From contig NW_019174062.1 in assembly GCF_001642475.1 (NCBI RefSeq), positions 16,366 through 80,365 of the forward strand: DNA of 64,000 nucleotides, written 5' to 3'. Each line of letters starts with the position of its first letter. Position 1 is the first letter of the stretch. Both the position numbers and the translations under genes were made by a program. Below, in pieces: positions 43,446 to 55,384 of the stretch. This stretch comes from Fonsecaea monophora. Its lineage: Eukaryota > Ascomycota > Eurotiomycetes > Chaetothyriales > Herpotrichiellaceae. The notes under the pieces are model-generated. The model made no database searches. It was not told where the DNA came from and worked only from the letters and a program-made list of their open reading frames with translations.

Positions 43446-44747
43446 CTTGCAGCTCGCCTCTGAGCGACGGAGACGAGATCATACATTTCCTTCAGAGGTA
43501 GGAAGCGGATACTGAGAGCCTTTCGGGTTAGACGGATATGACGGGTCGGAAAATTGATTGAAAGCTTCAGACGTTAGAGCCATAGAGATGGTATGAGCCA
43601 GCGGACGGCTTGATATGAGCGAACGAATTAAGATGTATTTCCAATAAAATTGACATGCATTCGCAGTCCATTTCGTGGTACCAACTATGTCGAGCAAGTG
43701 CTTCCCTACAAATGTCTTTTGAATCATGTGAGAGCCGAGACTTGAGGAGTGATTATGTGCGTAAGGGAGTGTCCACCAGAAGTCAGCCGTGTCGTCCTTG
43801 TGCACATATTAGGCTATTCAATCAGACCCAACCGACCCCAAACCACTCAAGGCTCATTATTTTTCCCCATGAGAATGAATTGGTAAGTACTGGGTCCAGC
43901 CACAGGTGCGTCAGGGGTCGAGAGAGGCGAGATGTAGGTGATTGATTCAATACAAGGGCAAATGTAACGGGTATTTTGTAGAGGGACACACTGGACCGCC
44001 CGACACGATTGATATGGCAGAGAAAAACAAAAGGAAAGCTGTAGCTGTGATATAGCGCCGTCAAATTGTCACTATATCACGTGGTTGAATAACTGGACAT
44101 GCACAACTATCCCCTTCCCAATACCCTCCAGTGCTGGCTTCTCATTACTCGTCACTCCTCCTCGTGACACCAGTACCAAGTAGATTGAGTGCTAAGGCAG
44201 CGTAGCAGTTTGAACCCGCGACATTCATCCATATCCGCGCCTGTCACAATCTCGTTTCATCGGCATCGCTCATCCCAGCTCGGTTGGGTACAGATAAGGG
44301 TGAAGTAGGAGGCTCATACTCGCTCTCAGCCAGCCACTATCAACTGACATCTGAGACTTGAGACTCGAAATAACGAGATAGCGAGCATCCGAGTGCGCCA
44401 AGGAAAAGGCAATTCGAAAGGTCTTGCGTCAATTGTGGCTTTGCACCGCCACTATCCACCTAGCCTCCCCTCCCAAGCACGGACTTTTCTCAACCAACCA
44501 AACACACGTTTCGACGCTTTTCCCAAACATGGACGGCCAGCCAGCTAGCCACTGCAAGCACTTACTTGTAGACACGAGAGATCACGGTGCCGAGGATGTG
44601 GATGTGAAAAGAAGGATTGTATCACCGAGTTGCATACCATAACCGAAGACAAGACAAGACAGGACGCGTCTCGTAGGCGCTGAAACCGATGCGAGCATCA
44701 GCAAGCCTACCTATCTCCCTGGAGTACCATAAACATACGGAACCTAA

Positions 44748-44774
44748 CCTGGTCCTGGTCCTGGTCCTGGTCCT
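44748..44774. repeat. CCTGGT hexamer microsatellite
   Basis: Four and a half tandem CCTGGT units. Confidence 0.9.
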
Positions 44775-45654
44775 AGACACTACGATCCTGACGCTGACGC
44801 TGATCCTAATCTTAACCCTGCTGGTCCCAGGAACCCCGGAATCCCGGAATGGGGATGAGGCACAACGTTTCATCATTTCCTTCGAGTACCTACCACCGAT
44901 GAACATTAATTCGTCGTCAAGCGAAAGAATACCCTCGAGTGGAGTAGAACTATCTCTGTTCCAATTCCTCGTAGGCGAATGAGTGAGTGAGTGAGTGGGT
45001 ATGCGGGCATGTGTGGCGCTGTGGCACAGAGTCTCTCCTCCTCTCTCGCTTGTGGAACTGCACACGCAAACACCCACCTGTGCCACAACCGAGGACCCTG
45101 GCCACACTACCCAAACCAGTAACAGTAGCAATGCTAGCTCCTCGTGCTCCTCCTAAGGACCAATCAACGCCCCGGATACTCGAACAGATCAACGTTGCTG
45201 GTGTCGCTTGTGTTGGGGATTGCGTGGCACAAGTGTGGCTGAACCTGAACTCTGAACCTGAAGCCAGGCCTGAACAGGCCACGATAGGCTGGCTGAACAG
45301 TACTCCCGTATAAGGTATTATACCCTTGGCGCGTGCTCAAACTGGTGCTGTCACATTTCGCCCTCGCCCTTGCCATGCAGCGTGTATGCACTTGTACAAG
45401 TGTGGATTTTTGATTTGTGAGCGCCGTGGTGCCTCAGGTCTACCAAGTATAGAGGGGGGGTTTGTTTCAAGCACCCGAATTCCGAAAAGAACCTCACGAA
45501 ACCACCACTTGGGTATTTTATCCATTGAATCCCTCCCACCCTCGCTCTCTCCCACGTCCTCTCTACTACTCTCGCTTCTCCAGCTGTCTTTCCGACATTG
45601 GAAAACTGGGATCGTACATGTCTCATTGATTGACAATTGAAATCCACCTACACA

Positions 45655-45690
45655 ACTCACTCACTCACTCACTCACCCACTCACCCATCC
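45655..45690. repeat. ACTC tetramer tract
   Basis: ACTC units in tandem with a degenerate end, 30-70 bases before the possible small ORF at 45724. Such pyrimidine-rich tracts are common in fungal leaders. Confidence 0.8.
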
Positions 45691-45723
45691 ACCCGGGTAG
45701 TAACTACCAACACACCAACAAAA

Positions 45724-45849
45724 ATGCGCACCCTCCGCCGCAGCCTCAAGAAAAGCTGCATCATCCCCGAACAGCTGTACTGCGGCATCGTCCACACGGT
45801 CTGGCTGGTCTGGGAGTACAGCCAGGCCGTGAGGCGGGCGCCGCATTGA
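45724..45849 (+). CDS. Possible 41-residue small protein
   Basis: A short ATG frame (MRTLRRSLKKSCIIPEQLYC..., ending SQAVRRAPH) with a good A-rich start context and a pyrimidine-rich leader. It has a basic N-terminus and a short hydrophobic centre (LYCGIVHTVWLVW). No family is recognised. It may be spurious. Confidence 0.25.
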   Translation: MRTLRRSLKKSCIIPEQLYCGIVHTVWLVWEYSQAVRRAPH

Positions 45850-46205
45850 CATTTTTCCTCACGTTGCTCCTTGGTCCCCACTCGACGCATGGACAGGAAC
45901 TAATTAAACGATATTGATGAATTCTACGAAAACAGTCGATATCATATGAGTTGATATGATATAGGGTGGCGGATTGACGATCCCTTACCACCGTGATCGA
46001 TTATCAACATGACGCATGACGCATGACCAAGGGGTCGGTACGAATTGAAGATGAGCGAAATTTGGATTGGAATTGATTGGGTTGGATTGCGGTGGATTGA
46101 ATGTTCAATTTGTGGAGATACATCATATCACATATGGATATCCGGAGGAACTGGGGCTGGACTCGACTCGACTCGACTCAACTCGACTATCGCTTCGCGC
46201 CTCCG

Positions 46206-48175
46206 CTAGAAAATCGCCCGACTCAGCCTCCTCCCCACACTCATCTTCCTCTCCCCTGCCTCATCATCGCCCGGAATATCCTCAAACTCCCTCCTCCCGG
46301 TGTCGAGGTCCATGTCCTGAACCTTGACCATGAACGACCAGTCGCGGGTCCACAGCTTCCAAAAGGCGAACAGGGCCAGCGCGATCGGGAGCGCGATGTA
46401 CCCCTCGAAAAACGTCTCGGCATCCGGGTCGCCGTGCAGCGGGAACAGATCGACGTAAAAGGTCGCGGCCATGCAGATCACCACCAGAAACACCCCGAAC
46501 CACGACCCGTACACGCCCAGCTGCGACCTGAAGGGGAGGTCGTCGAGGGAGCGGCCGGCGGCTTTCCAGCCCGAGCGGAAGCGGATGTGGCTGTAGCAGA
46601 TGGAGCCCCACACGAAGAACGACGACAACCCCGTCAGCGCGAGCAGCCAGTTGAACACCGTCGCGCCGGTAGCCGCCTCGTTAATGAATGCCAACAGCCC
46701 AAATGCCATCTGGATCACGACGGGCCACACGGGACGCCCTTTCTTATCGATCCACGCCAGAAACTTGGGCGCCATGCCCCCCTGGGCCAGTGCCTGCAGG
46801 GTGCGGGTGGAGCCGTAGGTACACGAATTCGCCACAGACATGACGGAGATGGTGATGACGGCATTAAACACCGAGGGCAGACCGTTGACTCCGGCGTACT
46901 TGATGGCAAGGACAAAGGGCGAGGCTTTGGTGTTTGCCCCCGAAGAGTTGAGCAGGTCGGGAGAGCTGTTAGGCACGATGATGCCCATGATGAGCAGCGA
47001 GACGACATAGAAGCCGGCAATGCGCCAGAAGACCTGTTTGGTGGCCTTTGGCAGTGATTTCCTGGGGTTGGCGGCCTCGGCAGCGGCCAGACCGACTAGT
47101 TCAGTCCCTCCAAATGCAAAAGCAGCAGTCACAAAGACGGAGCAAAAACCCTTGAAACCTATACAGTATATTAATATCCTAATTGCATGTTAATATTACA
47201 AGACACCTTTTCTTACCGTTGCGGAAAGCCTTGTTGCCATTTTCGGCGTCATCCCAATATCTGAAGCCAATGTATCCACGGTCATCGCCGGGGATACCGC
47301 CACAGTCGACGATGATGCCGAAGATGATGAAGCCGAGCACGGCGACAATCTTGATGATACCAAGGACAAATTCGACTGGGTCTTTGGGTCAGCCATGTGT
47401 CTCACTTCTCAGCCCGCCGATGAATCCTGACCTTCTCCGTAGCCCTTGACGCCAAAGAACTGGACGACAATGAGGGTTGTGAGAAACACGGCAATCCAAA
47501 TGCCAATGTTGTAGTGATGCCAGTAGTCAATTGTGATGCCTGCAGCGGTGATCTCGAACGGAAGCGTGACCAGCCAACCGATAGCCTATTTATCGATTAG
47601 CTTGAGAAGAATTCCAGATACTGGGGCTGGCACAGAGCCGTGTGAGATGCTTACATATTGCCATCCCATGGCAAAGCCCTGTTGAGGAGATTAGTGAAAC
47701 ATACCGACAAACATGGGTAGATCACGAACCCAAGCAGGATCAATGAATCGAACTCCGTAAACGTAAAAGGCTCCATTGACCGGATACAAAACCGCCAATT
47801 CGCCCAGAGCTTGCACGGTACATAGTAACATGGCACCGATGATGATGAACCCAATGACCAACGAGGCGGGACCGCCAGACTGCAATGCAGAGCCAGAACC
47901 GACAAAGAGACCAGCGCCGATAGAACCTCCTACATCATAGCCATCAGCACAACCTTCAAACCGCAAGAATAGAAGCACCCACCAATTGCGATCATCTGCA
48001 TGTGTCGACCCTGTAAGCCACGGCTGAGCTTCGCTTGGTGGTGGATTCCCTCCTCGATATCGTGGGTGCCATCCTTACTCCCGTCAGGGACGCCATTATC
48101 GACATCGTGGGCAACATTTGCTGGTGCTGCTTTAGAGTCGTCTTTTGTTTTCTCCGAGAAGAAGTTGATGGCCAT
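46206..48175 (-). CDS. Amino-acid permease (YAT/APC family)
   Basis: A polytopic plasma-membrane amino-acid:H+ symporter. It starts at ATG 48175 with a hydrophilic 50-residue tail, then RGLQGRHMQMIAIGGSIGAG, the signature of fungal permeases, rebuilt across an intron. Middle exons give GFAMGWQYAIGWLVTLPFEI and VEFVLGIIKIVAVLGF. The last exon starts near 47157 with GFKGFCSVFVTAAFAFGGTE and holds the later helices, ending SRAIF at 46206. At least five exons are present. It looks closest to Dip5/Gap1/Can1-type permeases, but the substrate cannot be assigned by eye. Lysines in the N-terminal tail could be ubiquitin sites for an arrestin adaptor such as the one at 50270-52636. Confidence 0.93.
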
Positions 48176-50269
48176 GACGGTGGATCTGGTGGTGATTGAG
48201 GGTTTCGATGAGAAGATGGCAAAGTGAAAGGGGATTCCCCAGCTTTATCGCTTGCGAGGCAGGGACTGGCAGAGTCAAGAAGGTCAAGCCGACCCAAGCA
48301 AGCTTGTTGATTCATTGGATGCTTATCTCGATATCGCTCATCTTCCCTAAGCTCGTCGTCCACTTGGCCTCGAGCCATGACACGCGATTGCAGGGTTGCG
48401 TGATGTTAGACGGGGGGAGCAGCCAAGGCTGCACACTACAGGTGAGATGGCGGGGATCCTCCCTGATTTGACCTGGGACGCCAGCGAAACGTCGCAGTCT
48501 GCGCGAGGTGGCGCGCTGGGCACTGCACAGATCCTGTGTAGGGTCGCGTATTGTGACGGGGTTGCCCTGCGATTCGAGATAAGGGAATGGTGTCAGAGGC
48601 AGTGCGAAACCAATCAGTGTCGAGCGCAACGCCTGGTGTTCAACCGTGCACTGAACGTCAGGAGAGGCGGCCGGGGTAACGCACGCACATTGGTTCTCTT
48701 GGGACATACAAACATCATCCTGCCCGTTTCAATCGAGTGATGCAAGCAGACTCCCTGGTGGACTATGGCCGGGACCGCCAAGATCCTCTATCTCTTGCCG
48801 TCGATCACCAGAAAAAAAGCTCCTGGAAGGATTGACCAAGCAAACGCTTAGACGTATGCCAAGCAACGGCCTCTGATAAGGGGATGAGCTTGGGCAATAC
48901 GGCGTTCACTCTTGTTGGTAGTCATTCTCGGTACTTGTCATGGCAGCTTGGAAGTCGACGCTGGTGCCGCCATCGTGTCAATCGAGGCGGCTTTGATGGG
49001 GTTGCAACGTGCTCGAACCGAATGAAGCATGGCACTCTGGGTCGTGCTGAACTGGAATAGCGGCACCAGCGGGCCCTCAGCTGCTTAATAACCACGCAAG
49101 TGAACGAGAAGGGAAACAGGTCAGCTAGTAGACGAATAGTAACTTGTAGCATTCATGATTTCATAATGTGCAGTAGCGTCGTCTGGCATCAGTAGTCAAC
49201 TTACCGGTTGCTTTAGAGGAGCAGAGAAGGTCAAACTGCGCTCTTCAATTTCCAACGTAGGGGTGATTTGAGCAGACACACGTGACTTTTCGTCATACCT
49301 TCCTTTTCAATCCGGAGACTACAGCCTTGGACTTGAATTAGTGGGAGACGAAGAGCACTGCCAGTGCACTGCCCCAATGTCCTGACCCTTTCGTCTCCTT
49401 GCATCTTCACGAAGAGAACAGTCGCCAGCGGACAGAAGAAGTTCCTGTTGTAATATCAATTCTATACAGAGATTATGGTACGGATCCTCGACGGGTGAGT
49501 CGCTGCATTAATCTCCGGACTTTGGGTCAGATGCCTAAATCCAAATATACAAAACAAAGAACTCCACAAGACTTTTCTTTTCCTTGGGGGCCGAGATCAC
49601 TCGTACTCGTGGATTCGTCCGGGAAAAGGAGAGAGACCGGCAACGCCCTGCAGACTGCTTACTTCGCCCTCCCCAACACCCGCAAAACTTCCATTTCCAC
49701 ACCGGGCGGGTGGTCAAGGCAGGTATAGGCAGGTATAGGCAGGTATAGGCAGGTAGTTTCGAAGGATTCAAATGGGATCAGGATCACCTTGAATACTGGG
49801 GGCCTTGGCTCTGTAATCTGATGAGATGATCAAGGCCAGACTCCCAAGCACGTGACGTGGACCTGGAGACATGGAAGTGCGCACAAATGTACTTTAGAGG
49901 ACATTCTGTTCGATGTGATGACCATCGCATCTTCCCTTGACCCAAAAAAAATTGTGAATGATAGGTTAAGTTTGTTCATTGATCGAGCTGTCGATCATTT
50001 CTATTGGCATCAAGCCCATCCGGGCAATAGCCAATTACAGGCATGACGGGCTACTGTTTAGCCAAAACAACCAAAACAAAATACCCCCCATATGGCTATC
50101 TCCCGTGCAGATAATTCCTTTCAAATGCTCGACATGAGGTGACAAGGTACACTTTTCCACGTGTCGTGTCCGCTGAGAGTCGACTCTCTTCCAAGTCATC
50201 CTCCAACGCCATCGCTTTGATCAAAAAGAAGCATCCAAAAACGTATGCAAAGAAAAGAAAAACCTCAGG
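48176..50269. other. Intergenic, permease to arrestin
   Basis: About 2.1 kb. It contains the permease promoter (minus strand) and a decamer repeat near 49717. Open frames (for example 48396-48740) show no domain. Confidence 0.45.
49717..49755. repeat. Tandem decamer AGGTATAGGC
   Basis: Three perfect copies plus partial copies on both sides. Confidence 0.9.
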
Positions 50270-52636
50270 TCAGCGCTCGTACTGTGGTAGATCGGGGCCT
50301 CCATGGTCATGATGCAGTATCTGTACACTGTATTCGTCGTCCATCAAGGGTGCCGTCGGTGCCAGTGAAGTGACGTGGGCGTCACCTCGCAGCTGCGCCC
50401 CATGCTCTAACGGTGGCCCACTTGTTTGTGCTAGAAGTCGACGTCGTTCCAGCTCCTGCTTGTCATCGGTGTGACCCCCACTGCTAGTAGAAGTGGGACG
50501 CGGAGGTGGAGATGTTGAGTACGGTCGGATGGTATCTTTAGATCTTGCCGAAGCGACTGAACTAGCAGCATGCAGTGTCGAGGGCGTCATACTCCCGTCA
50601 GTCTGATTCTCAAGCGCCTGTGGGAGAGGTTCAGACGATAAATTCGGGGCGGTTGGTGTATATGGCATAGGATGATCGGAGCTTTCTCCTTCCTGCGGAG
50701 GTTCACTTGGAAGCAGGAGCTCTTCTTGCCTGCGTAGCCGTGTCTTCTCGTCGACCGTTTCTTCCACGACAGGCGCAGGAGGCGGTATAGTCTCGGGTGC
50801 CGAGGTAGGGTATACTGGCTGATAGTTCTGATCATAACCATAGTCGTAACCGTTTCCATCGTAATAAGGATATCCCGCTTCATCATAATACTGTCCGTCA
50901 TAAGCTTCGTGGTAGTATTGCCAGTCCTGCCAACCCTGGTCCGGCTCTTGCTGCGTATCTTCCGTATGCAGCTGCTCCGCTGCTTTGTTTTGTCTTTTCA
51001 TCCTACTGCTGTCGTGGGTTCCAACCACAAGCGACATCTCAAATGCGACAACACTCTTGGTTCGGCGCAGCGGAGCTGTGTCTAGGATATGGAGAGACCA
51101 TTCTGACGTGATTTGGTTGTTGGTACCAGAACTCTGAGAAAATGTCGGTTCGCTGGACGTGAGTCTCGGCCACAAGCGAGTCTCGCCGAGCTTGCCAAAC
51201 AGATCAACCACCACTTCGACATGGTATGTAAAGGATATCATGTCGCCGGGAACATTTGCGATGGTTGGGAACGAATTGTCGGGAACTTTGATAGATGTCG
51301 TAATGTCCGCCGTCATCGTTGTCGGGTTGACTATCATCATGGTGGACGTTTGAGCGAGATCCTTTCGGAAAACACTGTTGGGCGAGGCAGCTGAAAAGTA
51401 CAATCCTCCGAGACCTGTCCGGGACTTCGGGTACACGTCTTCATACTCCATCTTCTTGTCTTTGCCAGGCCTGTTCGGAAGTGGAAGCGGAGGATGCATG
51501 TCAATTCTGCACTGGCGGTATAACGTCGCAATTACCATCCCCCGCACATCTGCCTTGGTGTGTGTTATAGATATTCGGATCGGGATGGTGTCGCCCGGTA
51601 ACGCTCCATGCCGGGGTAACTCGGCGGTGGCGGTAATAGTATTAGTAGAAGATGAAGTTGTGTTACTTCGCGCATCGCTGTTCTGCGGGCTTGGATTTTG
51701 CGGAGGCGATACGTCGTCCGCAATGTGAAAACTTGGGCTGCTTGCTGGCGTGGCATTTGTCTGCATCGTTTCTTCGCTTGGCGCGGGGCTTAGCGGAGGG
51801 TTGCTGATGGAATGAGTGCTCCGGCTGGTCGTGCTGTTCTGCGTGTTATTCCGGCTCAAGCGACCAGCCCCAGGGCTGGATGTCGTCTGTGTCGTGACAG
51901 ACGACGCCGGTTTGACGACTTTAACTTTGCCGCGCTTGGAGACAGGCTCTAACGTGATTACCCGTGATTTTGGTGTATACATGTGCTCGATATCAACCAG
52001 GTCTTGGAACTTGATTTTAGTGCTTCGACTGGTCATAGGACTTATCGTTGTTGGACGTGTAAGAGTGGCAGTCACTAAATAGGATACTGATCCACGTTCA
52101 AACTGTTTCAGCGTTAGTGTGACGGCAGGGGAAGTGCGAAGCAATCCACATACATCAATTGTGCTGGGGAGGCCTTTTGAAGGGAAAGGAACCTCGAATG
52201 CAAACTTGTAGACCTGTTTCTTGAGAAAGCCACTGCCACACAGGACCTGCTCATGCTGGAATAACGACACCAGACCGTTGCCTTGATATTGCACTCCTCT
52301 TGAACCCTGGCCGTTTATCAGACCCTCGGGGGCTGGAAGACCTTCGCCAGGGGGTATTTGGTGTTTATAAACTTTTGCGTAGCCATGCAGAGCCACAACC
52401 AGATGTGTAATATCGAATCCCTTGAAGACCGTGAGGACCACATTGCCCTTGACGATTTGACCCGGAAAATAGACTCGGAAGGGATCCTCGGGCTCAATGG
52501 TCATATCAAACATATTTCGAGCATGTTTCCCCAGAGGATTGGACAAGAAGGAGAGTATGGACCGGGGCCGAGGCACTGGCGGGTTTGGGTTCGTGAGCAG
52601 TGACTCGAGAGGCATTGCCGTTAGGACCAGAGCCAT
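50270..52636 (-). CDS. Arrestin-domain adaptor (ART/alpha-arrestin type)
   Basis: A cytosolic adaptor that links membrane cargo to a Rsp5/HulA-type ubiquitin ligase. The N-terminal arrestin domain starts near FDMTIEPEDPFRVYFPGQIV with KGNVVLTVFKGFDI, and the C-terminal arrestin domain covers TATAELPRHGALPGDTIPI onward. Residues after about 560 are disordered, rich in Tyr/Asp/Pro/Ser. The protein ends GGPDLPQYER, where LPQY is an LPxY ligase-binding motif; no PPxY was seen. The frame is open, but 52103-52153 (51 nt, GTATGT to AAACAG, with CTAAC) is a likely intron. Its removal joins LPSTID to FERGSVSYLV, the usual arrestin order, for 771 residues. It is a candidate regulator of permease endocytosis. 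The permease 2 kb away may be coincidence. Confidence 0.9.
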   Translation of the reverse strand: MALVLTAMPLESLLTNPNPPVPRPRSILSFLSNPLGKHARNMFDMTIEPEDPFRVYFPGQIVKGNVVLTVFKGFDITHLVVALHGYAKVYKHQIPPGEGLPAPEGLINGQGSRGVQYQGNGLVSLFQHEQVLCGSGFLKKQVYKFAFEVPFPSKGLPSTIDVCGLLRTSPAVTLTLKQFERGSVSYLVTATLTRPTTISPMTSRSTKIKFQDLVDIEHMYTPKSRVITLEPVSKRGKVKVVKPASSVTTQTTSSPGAGRLSRNNTQNSTTSRSTHSISNPPLSPAPSEETMQTNATPASSPSFHIADDVSPPQNPSPQNSDARSNTTSSSTNTITATAELPRHGALPGDTIPIRISITHTKADVRGMVIATLYRQCRIDMHPPLPLPNRPGKDKKMEYEDVYPKSRTGLGGLYFSAASPNSVFRKDLAQTSTMMIVNPTTMTADITTSIKVPDNSFPTIANVPGDMISFTYHVEVVVDLFGKLGETRLWPRLTSSEPTFSQSSGTNNQITSEWSLHILDTAPLRRTKSVVAFEMSLVVGTHDSSRMKRQNKAAEQLHTEDTQQEPDQGWQDWQYYHEAYDGQYYDEAGYPYYDGNGYDYGYDQNYQPVYPTSAPETIPPPAPVVEETVDEKTRLRRQEELLLPSEPPQEGESSDHPMPYTPTAPNLSSEPLPQALENQTDGSMTPSTLHAASSVASARSKDTIRPYSTSPPPRPTSTSSGGHTDDKQELERRRLLAQTSGPPLEHGAQLRGDAHVTSLAPTAPLMDDEYSVQILHHDHGGPDLPQYER

Positions 52637-54766
52637 TCACTGCTATAACGGCGACAACCACCGGAGCATTGTTGGCTAAACTTTCGACACGAGGTGGATT
52701 TGGTCTTGAGGACGAGGGGCAGGCTTTCGAGAACGTCTTAAAACCAGAAGTGTGGTTCAATATGTGCATTTACTAATGAGCGTCGTGGCGGGGGGCGCGA
52801 CAGTCAGCTTCGTCATCAAGTAAGGCCCAGTGCCTGCGCAAGGAGTCGGAGGACCGCAGCACCGATCGAAAGGCGTCAGCGAGATCAGGTGTTGTCCGAT
52901 TCAGCGACGCATGGCGAAGGGCTGCGGCAGGTGTATCTCTAGCAACTGTTGTTCGACGAGGTCGCGTCTGGCCTGGGCGCAGGCGAGGGGAAATTCCGGG
53001 GCTTTGTAAGGGGACAATCACAGGGCTCGCGCCGTGCTTCGCAGGATCGGTCGACAGAGGGAGGGAACGAGTGTCGCGAGTGTGCAGTGTGTTTTTTCGA
53101 CCATGCGCAGGCCCTTCTTCTGGGGAGGTCGAGGACGTAGGTAAATGGCTAAGCTTCGGTCAACGGTGGTAGTGTACCACGTTGATGGGAGATGGAGCAG
53201 TCGGATTGATGCTTGTCTGCGAATTCAAGCTTCGGTGCTTGGCAGGTCGAGAATTCTGTGGTCTGATCGAGAGGGAAATGCCGGGAGGCAATATTATTGA
53301 GTCGCGCAGGAGGGAGTGGGAAGCCGCTGGAGAAGGGGGGGACGGACAGGGCTCGGGGGAGCCAGGAAGAGGTCACTGGTCACTTGGTCACAAGTGGGAT
53401 GGCGAGAATGGGTGGATGCACTGGTGGACTTGGAGAGGGTCGACCGGGGGCTGGACTGCTGGACTTATCTAATTCGACCTAGAACAGCTTGAACGGGGGA
53501 GGTGCTTAAGAGGGTAGTGGCGCAGGATGAGCCTCATTGGCATGCAGTTCGTATCGTTTCTTGGTGGTGGTGGGTTGCTCCAACGAGGGACACTTGCATG
53601 TCAGACTGCAGATTTGCTATTTAGTGATCTCCAGGCAAGCCAGGTCAACTTCTGTTCGTCGTCCCCTAACCGTCGTCGTCATCAGATACTCGCAGTGGTG
53701 GCAGCGCACTGACGATGGCCCACTTCAACCTGGCTCATTTTCCGTCCAAGTTACAGGACCGTAAGAGGGGGAAGGTGGCTGTGTGTGACGAGACGAGGTG
53801 TCAGCAGCACAGTGGTTTCTGAGAACTTGTCCGCGTAGATATATAGGTGGTAAATAACAGAATGGTGGGAATCATAATGGTTGAGAAAGCTGCGACTTGT
53901 GGTACCCATACGAGGCAGAGTGTTTGGGCCATGCTTTGGGGGGCCAGTTGGGCTCTACTCTCCCTGTCAAGCTTTTTCCATCTCCTTCGTGGGGAGGGGC
54001 CCGAGAACCTAACAACTCTCGAGTGCACGAGTAGGCGAGCCGGTGGAGTTGGGTGTTCCATAGGCAGGCAGCAGAGAAAAACTCAAGCACTAGCAACCGG
54101 GGACCAACTGACCACTGAATGGTGACTGGTTACCTAACAACGGGTTAGGGCCCGGAGACGCCTACGAGTCGTGAGCCCACCATGCCTATACCTACCTAAT
54201 AGCTGCCTCTGCGAAGCCCACACGTCCGGCAAACTCAGTTTTGTCCCACCACAACGTGAGCTACCGCACTGCTCCGAAAATGATCCAATAAGTTGGTGTC
54301 ACACACACAGCCTAACCACCTACGGAGTTAACTTATCCAGAAACCACCGTCAAACCCTGCAGCAGCGTAACTAGACCTGGGGTATCATCCACCTGTTCTG
54401 AGCACATATGCCGAGCATGAGAAGTCCTGATTGAAAAACTGCCTGTAAGGGAGATTCCTGCCGTGACACCTTCCACCATCTGATTGACGGCCTTGAGACC
54501 ACCGCCCTGGCATCCTATCCTTTTCCATCCAAGCACGTTTGTTCCAGTATGCAAGTCTGTCTCAGCTAAGCCCGTTTTTGAGCTGGCCACAACTAGACGC
54601 AGCAAAGCTTCCCTCCTGCAAGCTTTATCGTCGATCTAGGCCATCCCGCAATCAACCTTCGGAACCGGGATTCGAAAAGGTGATCCGTGGTAGATTTGGT
54701 TGTTCCTGCGCAGACACATGATCATTTTTCAACCCAGGAAGCCCAATTTCTTTCCACGGTTCATTT
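52637..54766. other. Intergenic, arrestin to unknown protein
   Basis: About 2.1 kb. An 82-residue minus-strand frame at 52773-53021 (Arg/Ala-rich) might be a leader or small protein but is not supported by any domain. The rest shows nothing. Confidence 0.4.
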
Positions 54767-55384
54767 TCAATGGCGCGGCTTTTTGGCTGGTGACTCTTCC
54801 TCAACCGGACTTGCATCCGAGGAGTCTATCCTGGGTGCTTTGGCTGGCTTAACTCGACCCTTGACTTGATGTTTGATCAGTTTCGTTTCGTCGAGTCCGT
54901 GCTCTAGTCCGTCAGGCTCCACGAACACCATATCCCCATCCTGTCCTAGGGTCTCCTTGACGGCTTCCTCAAGTAGAATTCCAAAGGCAATCAGAGCCGT
55001 CTCGTCGAAAGTTCGAAAATCAAATGTCCCTTGTCCTTGTACGGCGCAACTGTAGAAGTCCGAAGCGTACGCATGCACGGCTTTGAGCATTTCAGACTCG
55101 GGTAGCTTTTCGTGGCTAGAAAGTTCGCCTGCAGCGTCATACGAGTCGTGGATCACATGCTCCGGGATGGTCGACCTGCGCAGGAGGACTTCCTCTGGTG
55201 CAAGGGGTAAAACATGTTCGGACCGCCTCTGGTCGTGGGTCAAAAATCCATTCAAGCCCGCTCTTCCAGCCACCACATCATAGACTGTGAATTGTCGTGG
55301 CGGATTGGGCGATTGCAAAGCTTCACCGCCAACTTTGTCAAGGGTAGATTCTTTCTGAGGAGCATTTTCACTGGTGTCTGCCAT
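54767..55384 (-). CDS. Conserved-looking 205-residue protein, probably nuclear
   Basis: A single-exon frame from ATG 55384 (MADTSENAPQKESTLDK). The core, FTVYDVVAGRAGLNGFLTHD through LIAFGILLEEAVKETLG, has the even spread of hydrophobic and charged residues of a folded domain. The C-terminus is basic (VKGRVKPAKAPR and AKKPRH), a possible nuclear signal, with an acidic Ser stretch between. No catalytic motif is seen and I do not recognise the family. A subunit of a nuclear complex is possible. The neighbours give no functional hint. Confidence 0.7.
   Translation of the reverse strand: MADTSENAPQKESTLDKVGGEALQSPNPPRQFTVYDVVAGRAGLNGFLTHDQRRSEHVLPLAPEEVLLRRSTIPEHVIHDSYDAAGELSSHEKLPESEMLKAVHAYASDFYSCAVQGQGTFDFRTFDETALIAFGILLEEAVKETLGQDGDMVFVEPDGLEHGLDETKLIKHQVKGRVKPAKAPRIDSSDASPVEEESPAKKPRH

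Larger units (their letters stand above)
43446..46205. other. Long intergenic region
   Basis: About 2.8 kb with no convincing gene apart from a possible 41-residue product at 45724. It carries several simple repeats. Open frames on both strands (for example 44622-45131) are low complexity and unsupported. Confidence 0.45.

Noticed and set aside
44622..45131. 169-residue minus-strand frame
   Set aside because: Built largely from simple repeats (CCTGGT and ACTC-like tracts).
52773..53021. 82-residue Arg/Ala-rich minus-strand frame
   Set aside because: Could be a small protein but nothing supports it; possibly part of a leader.
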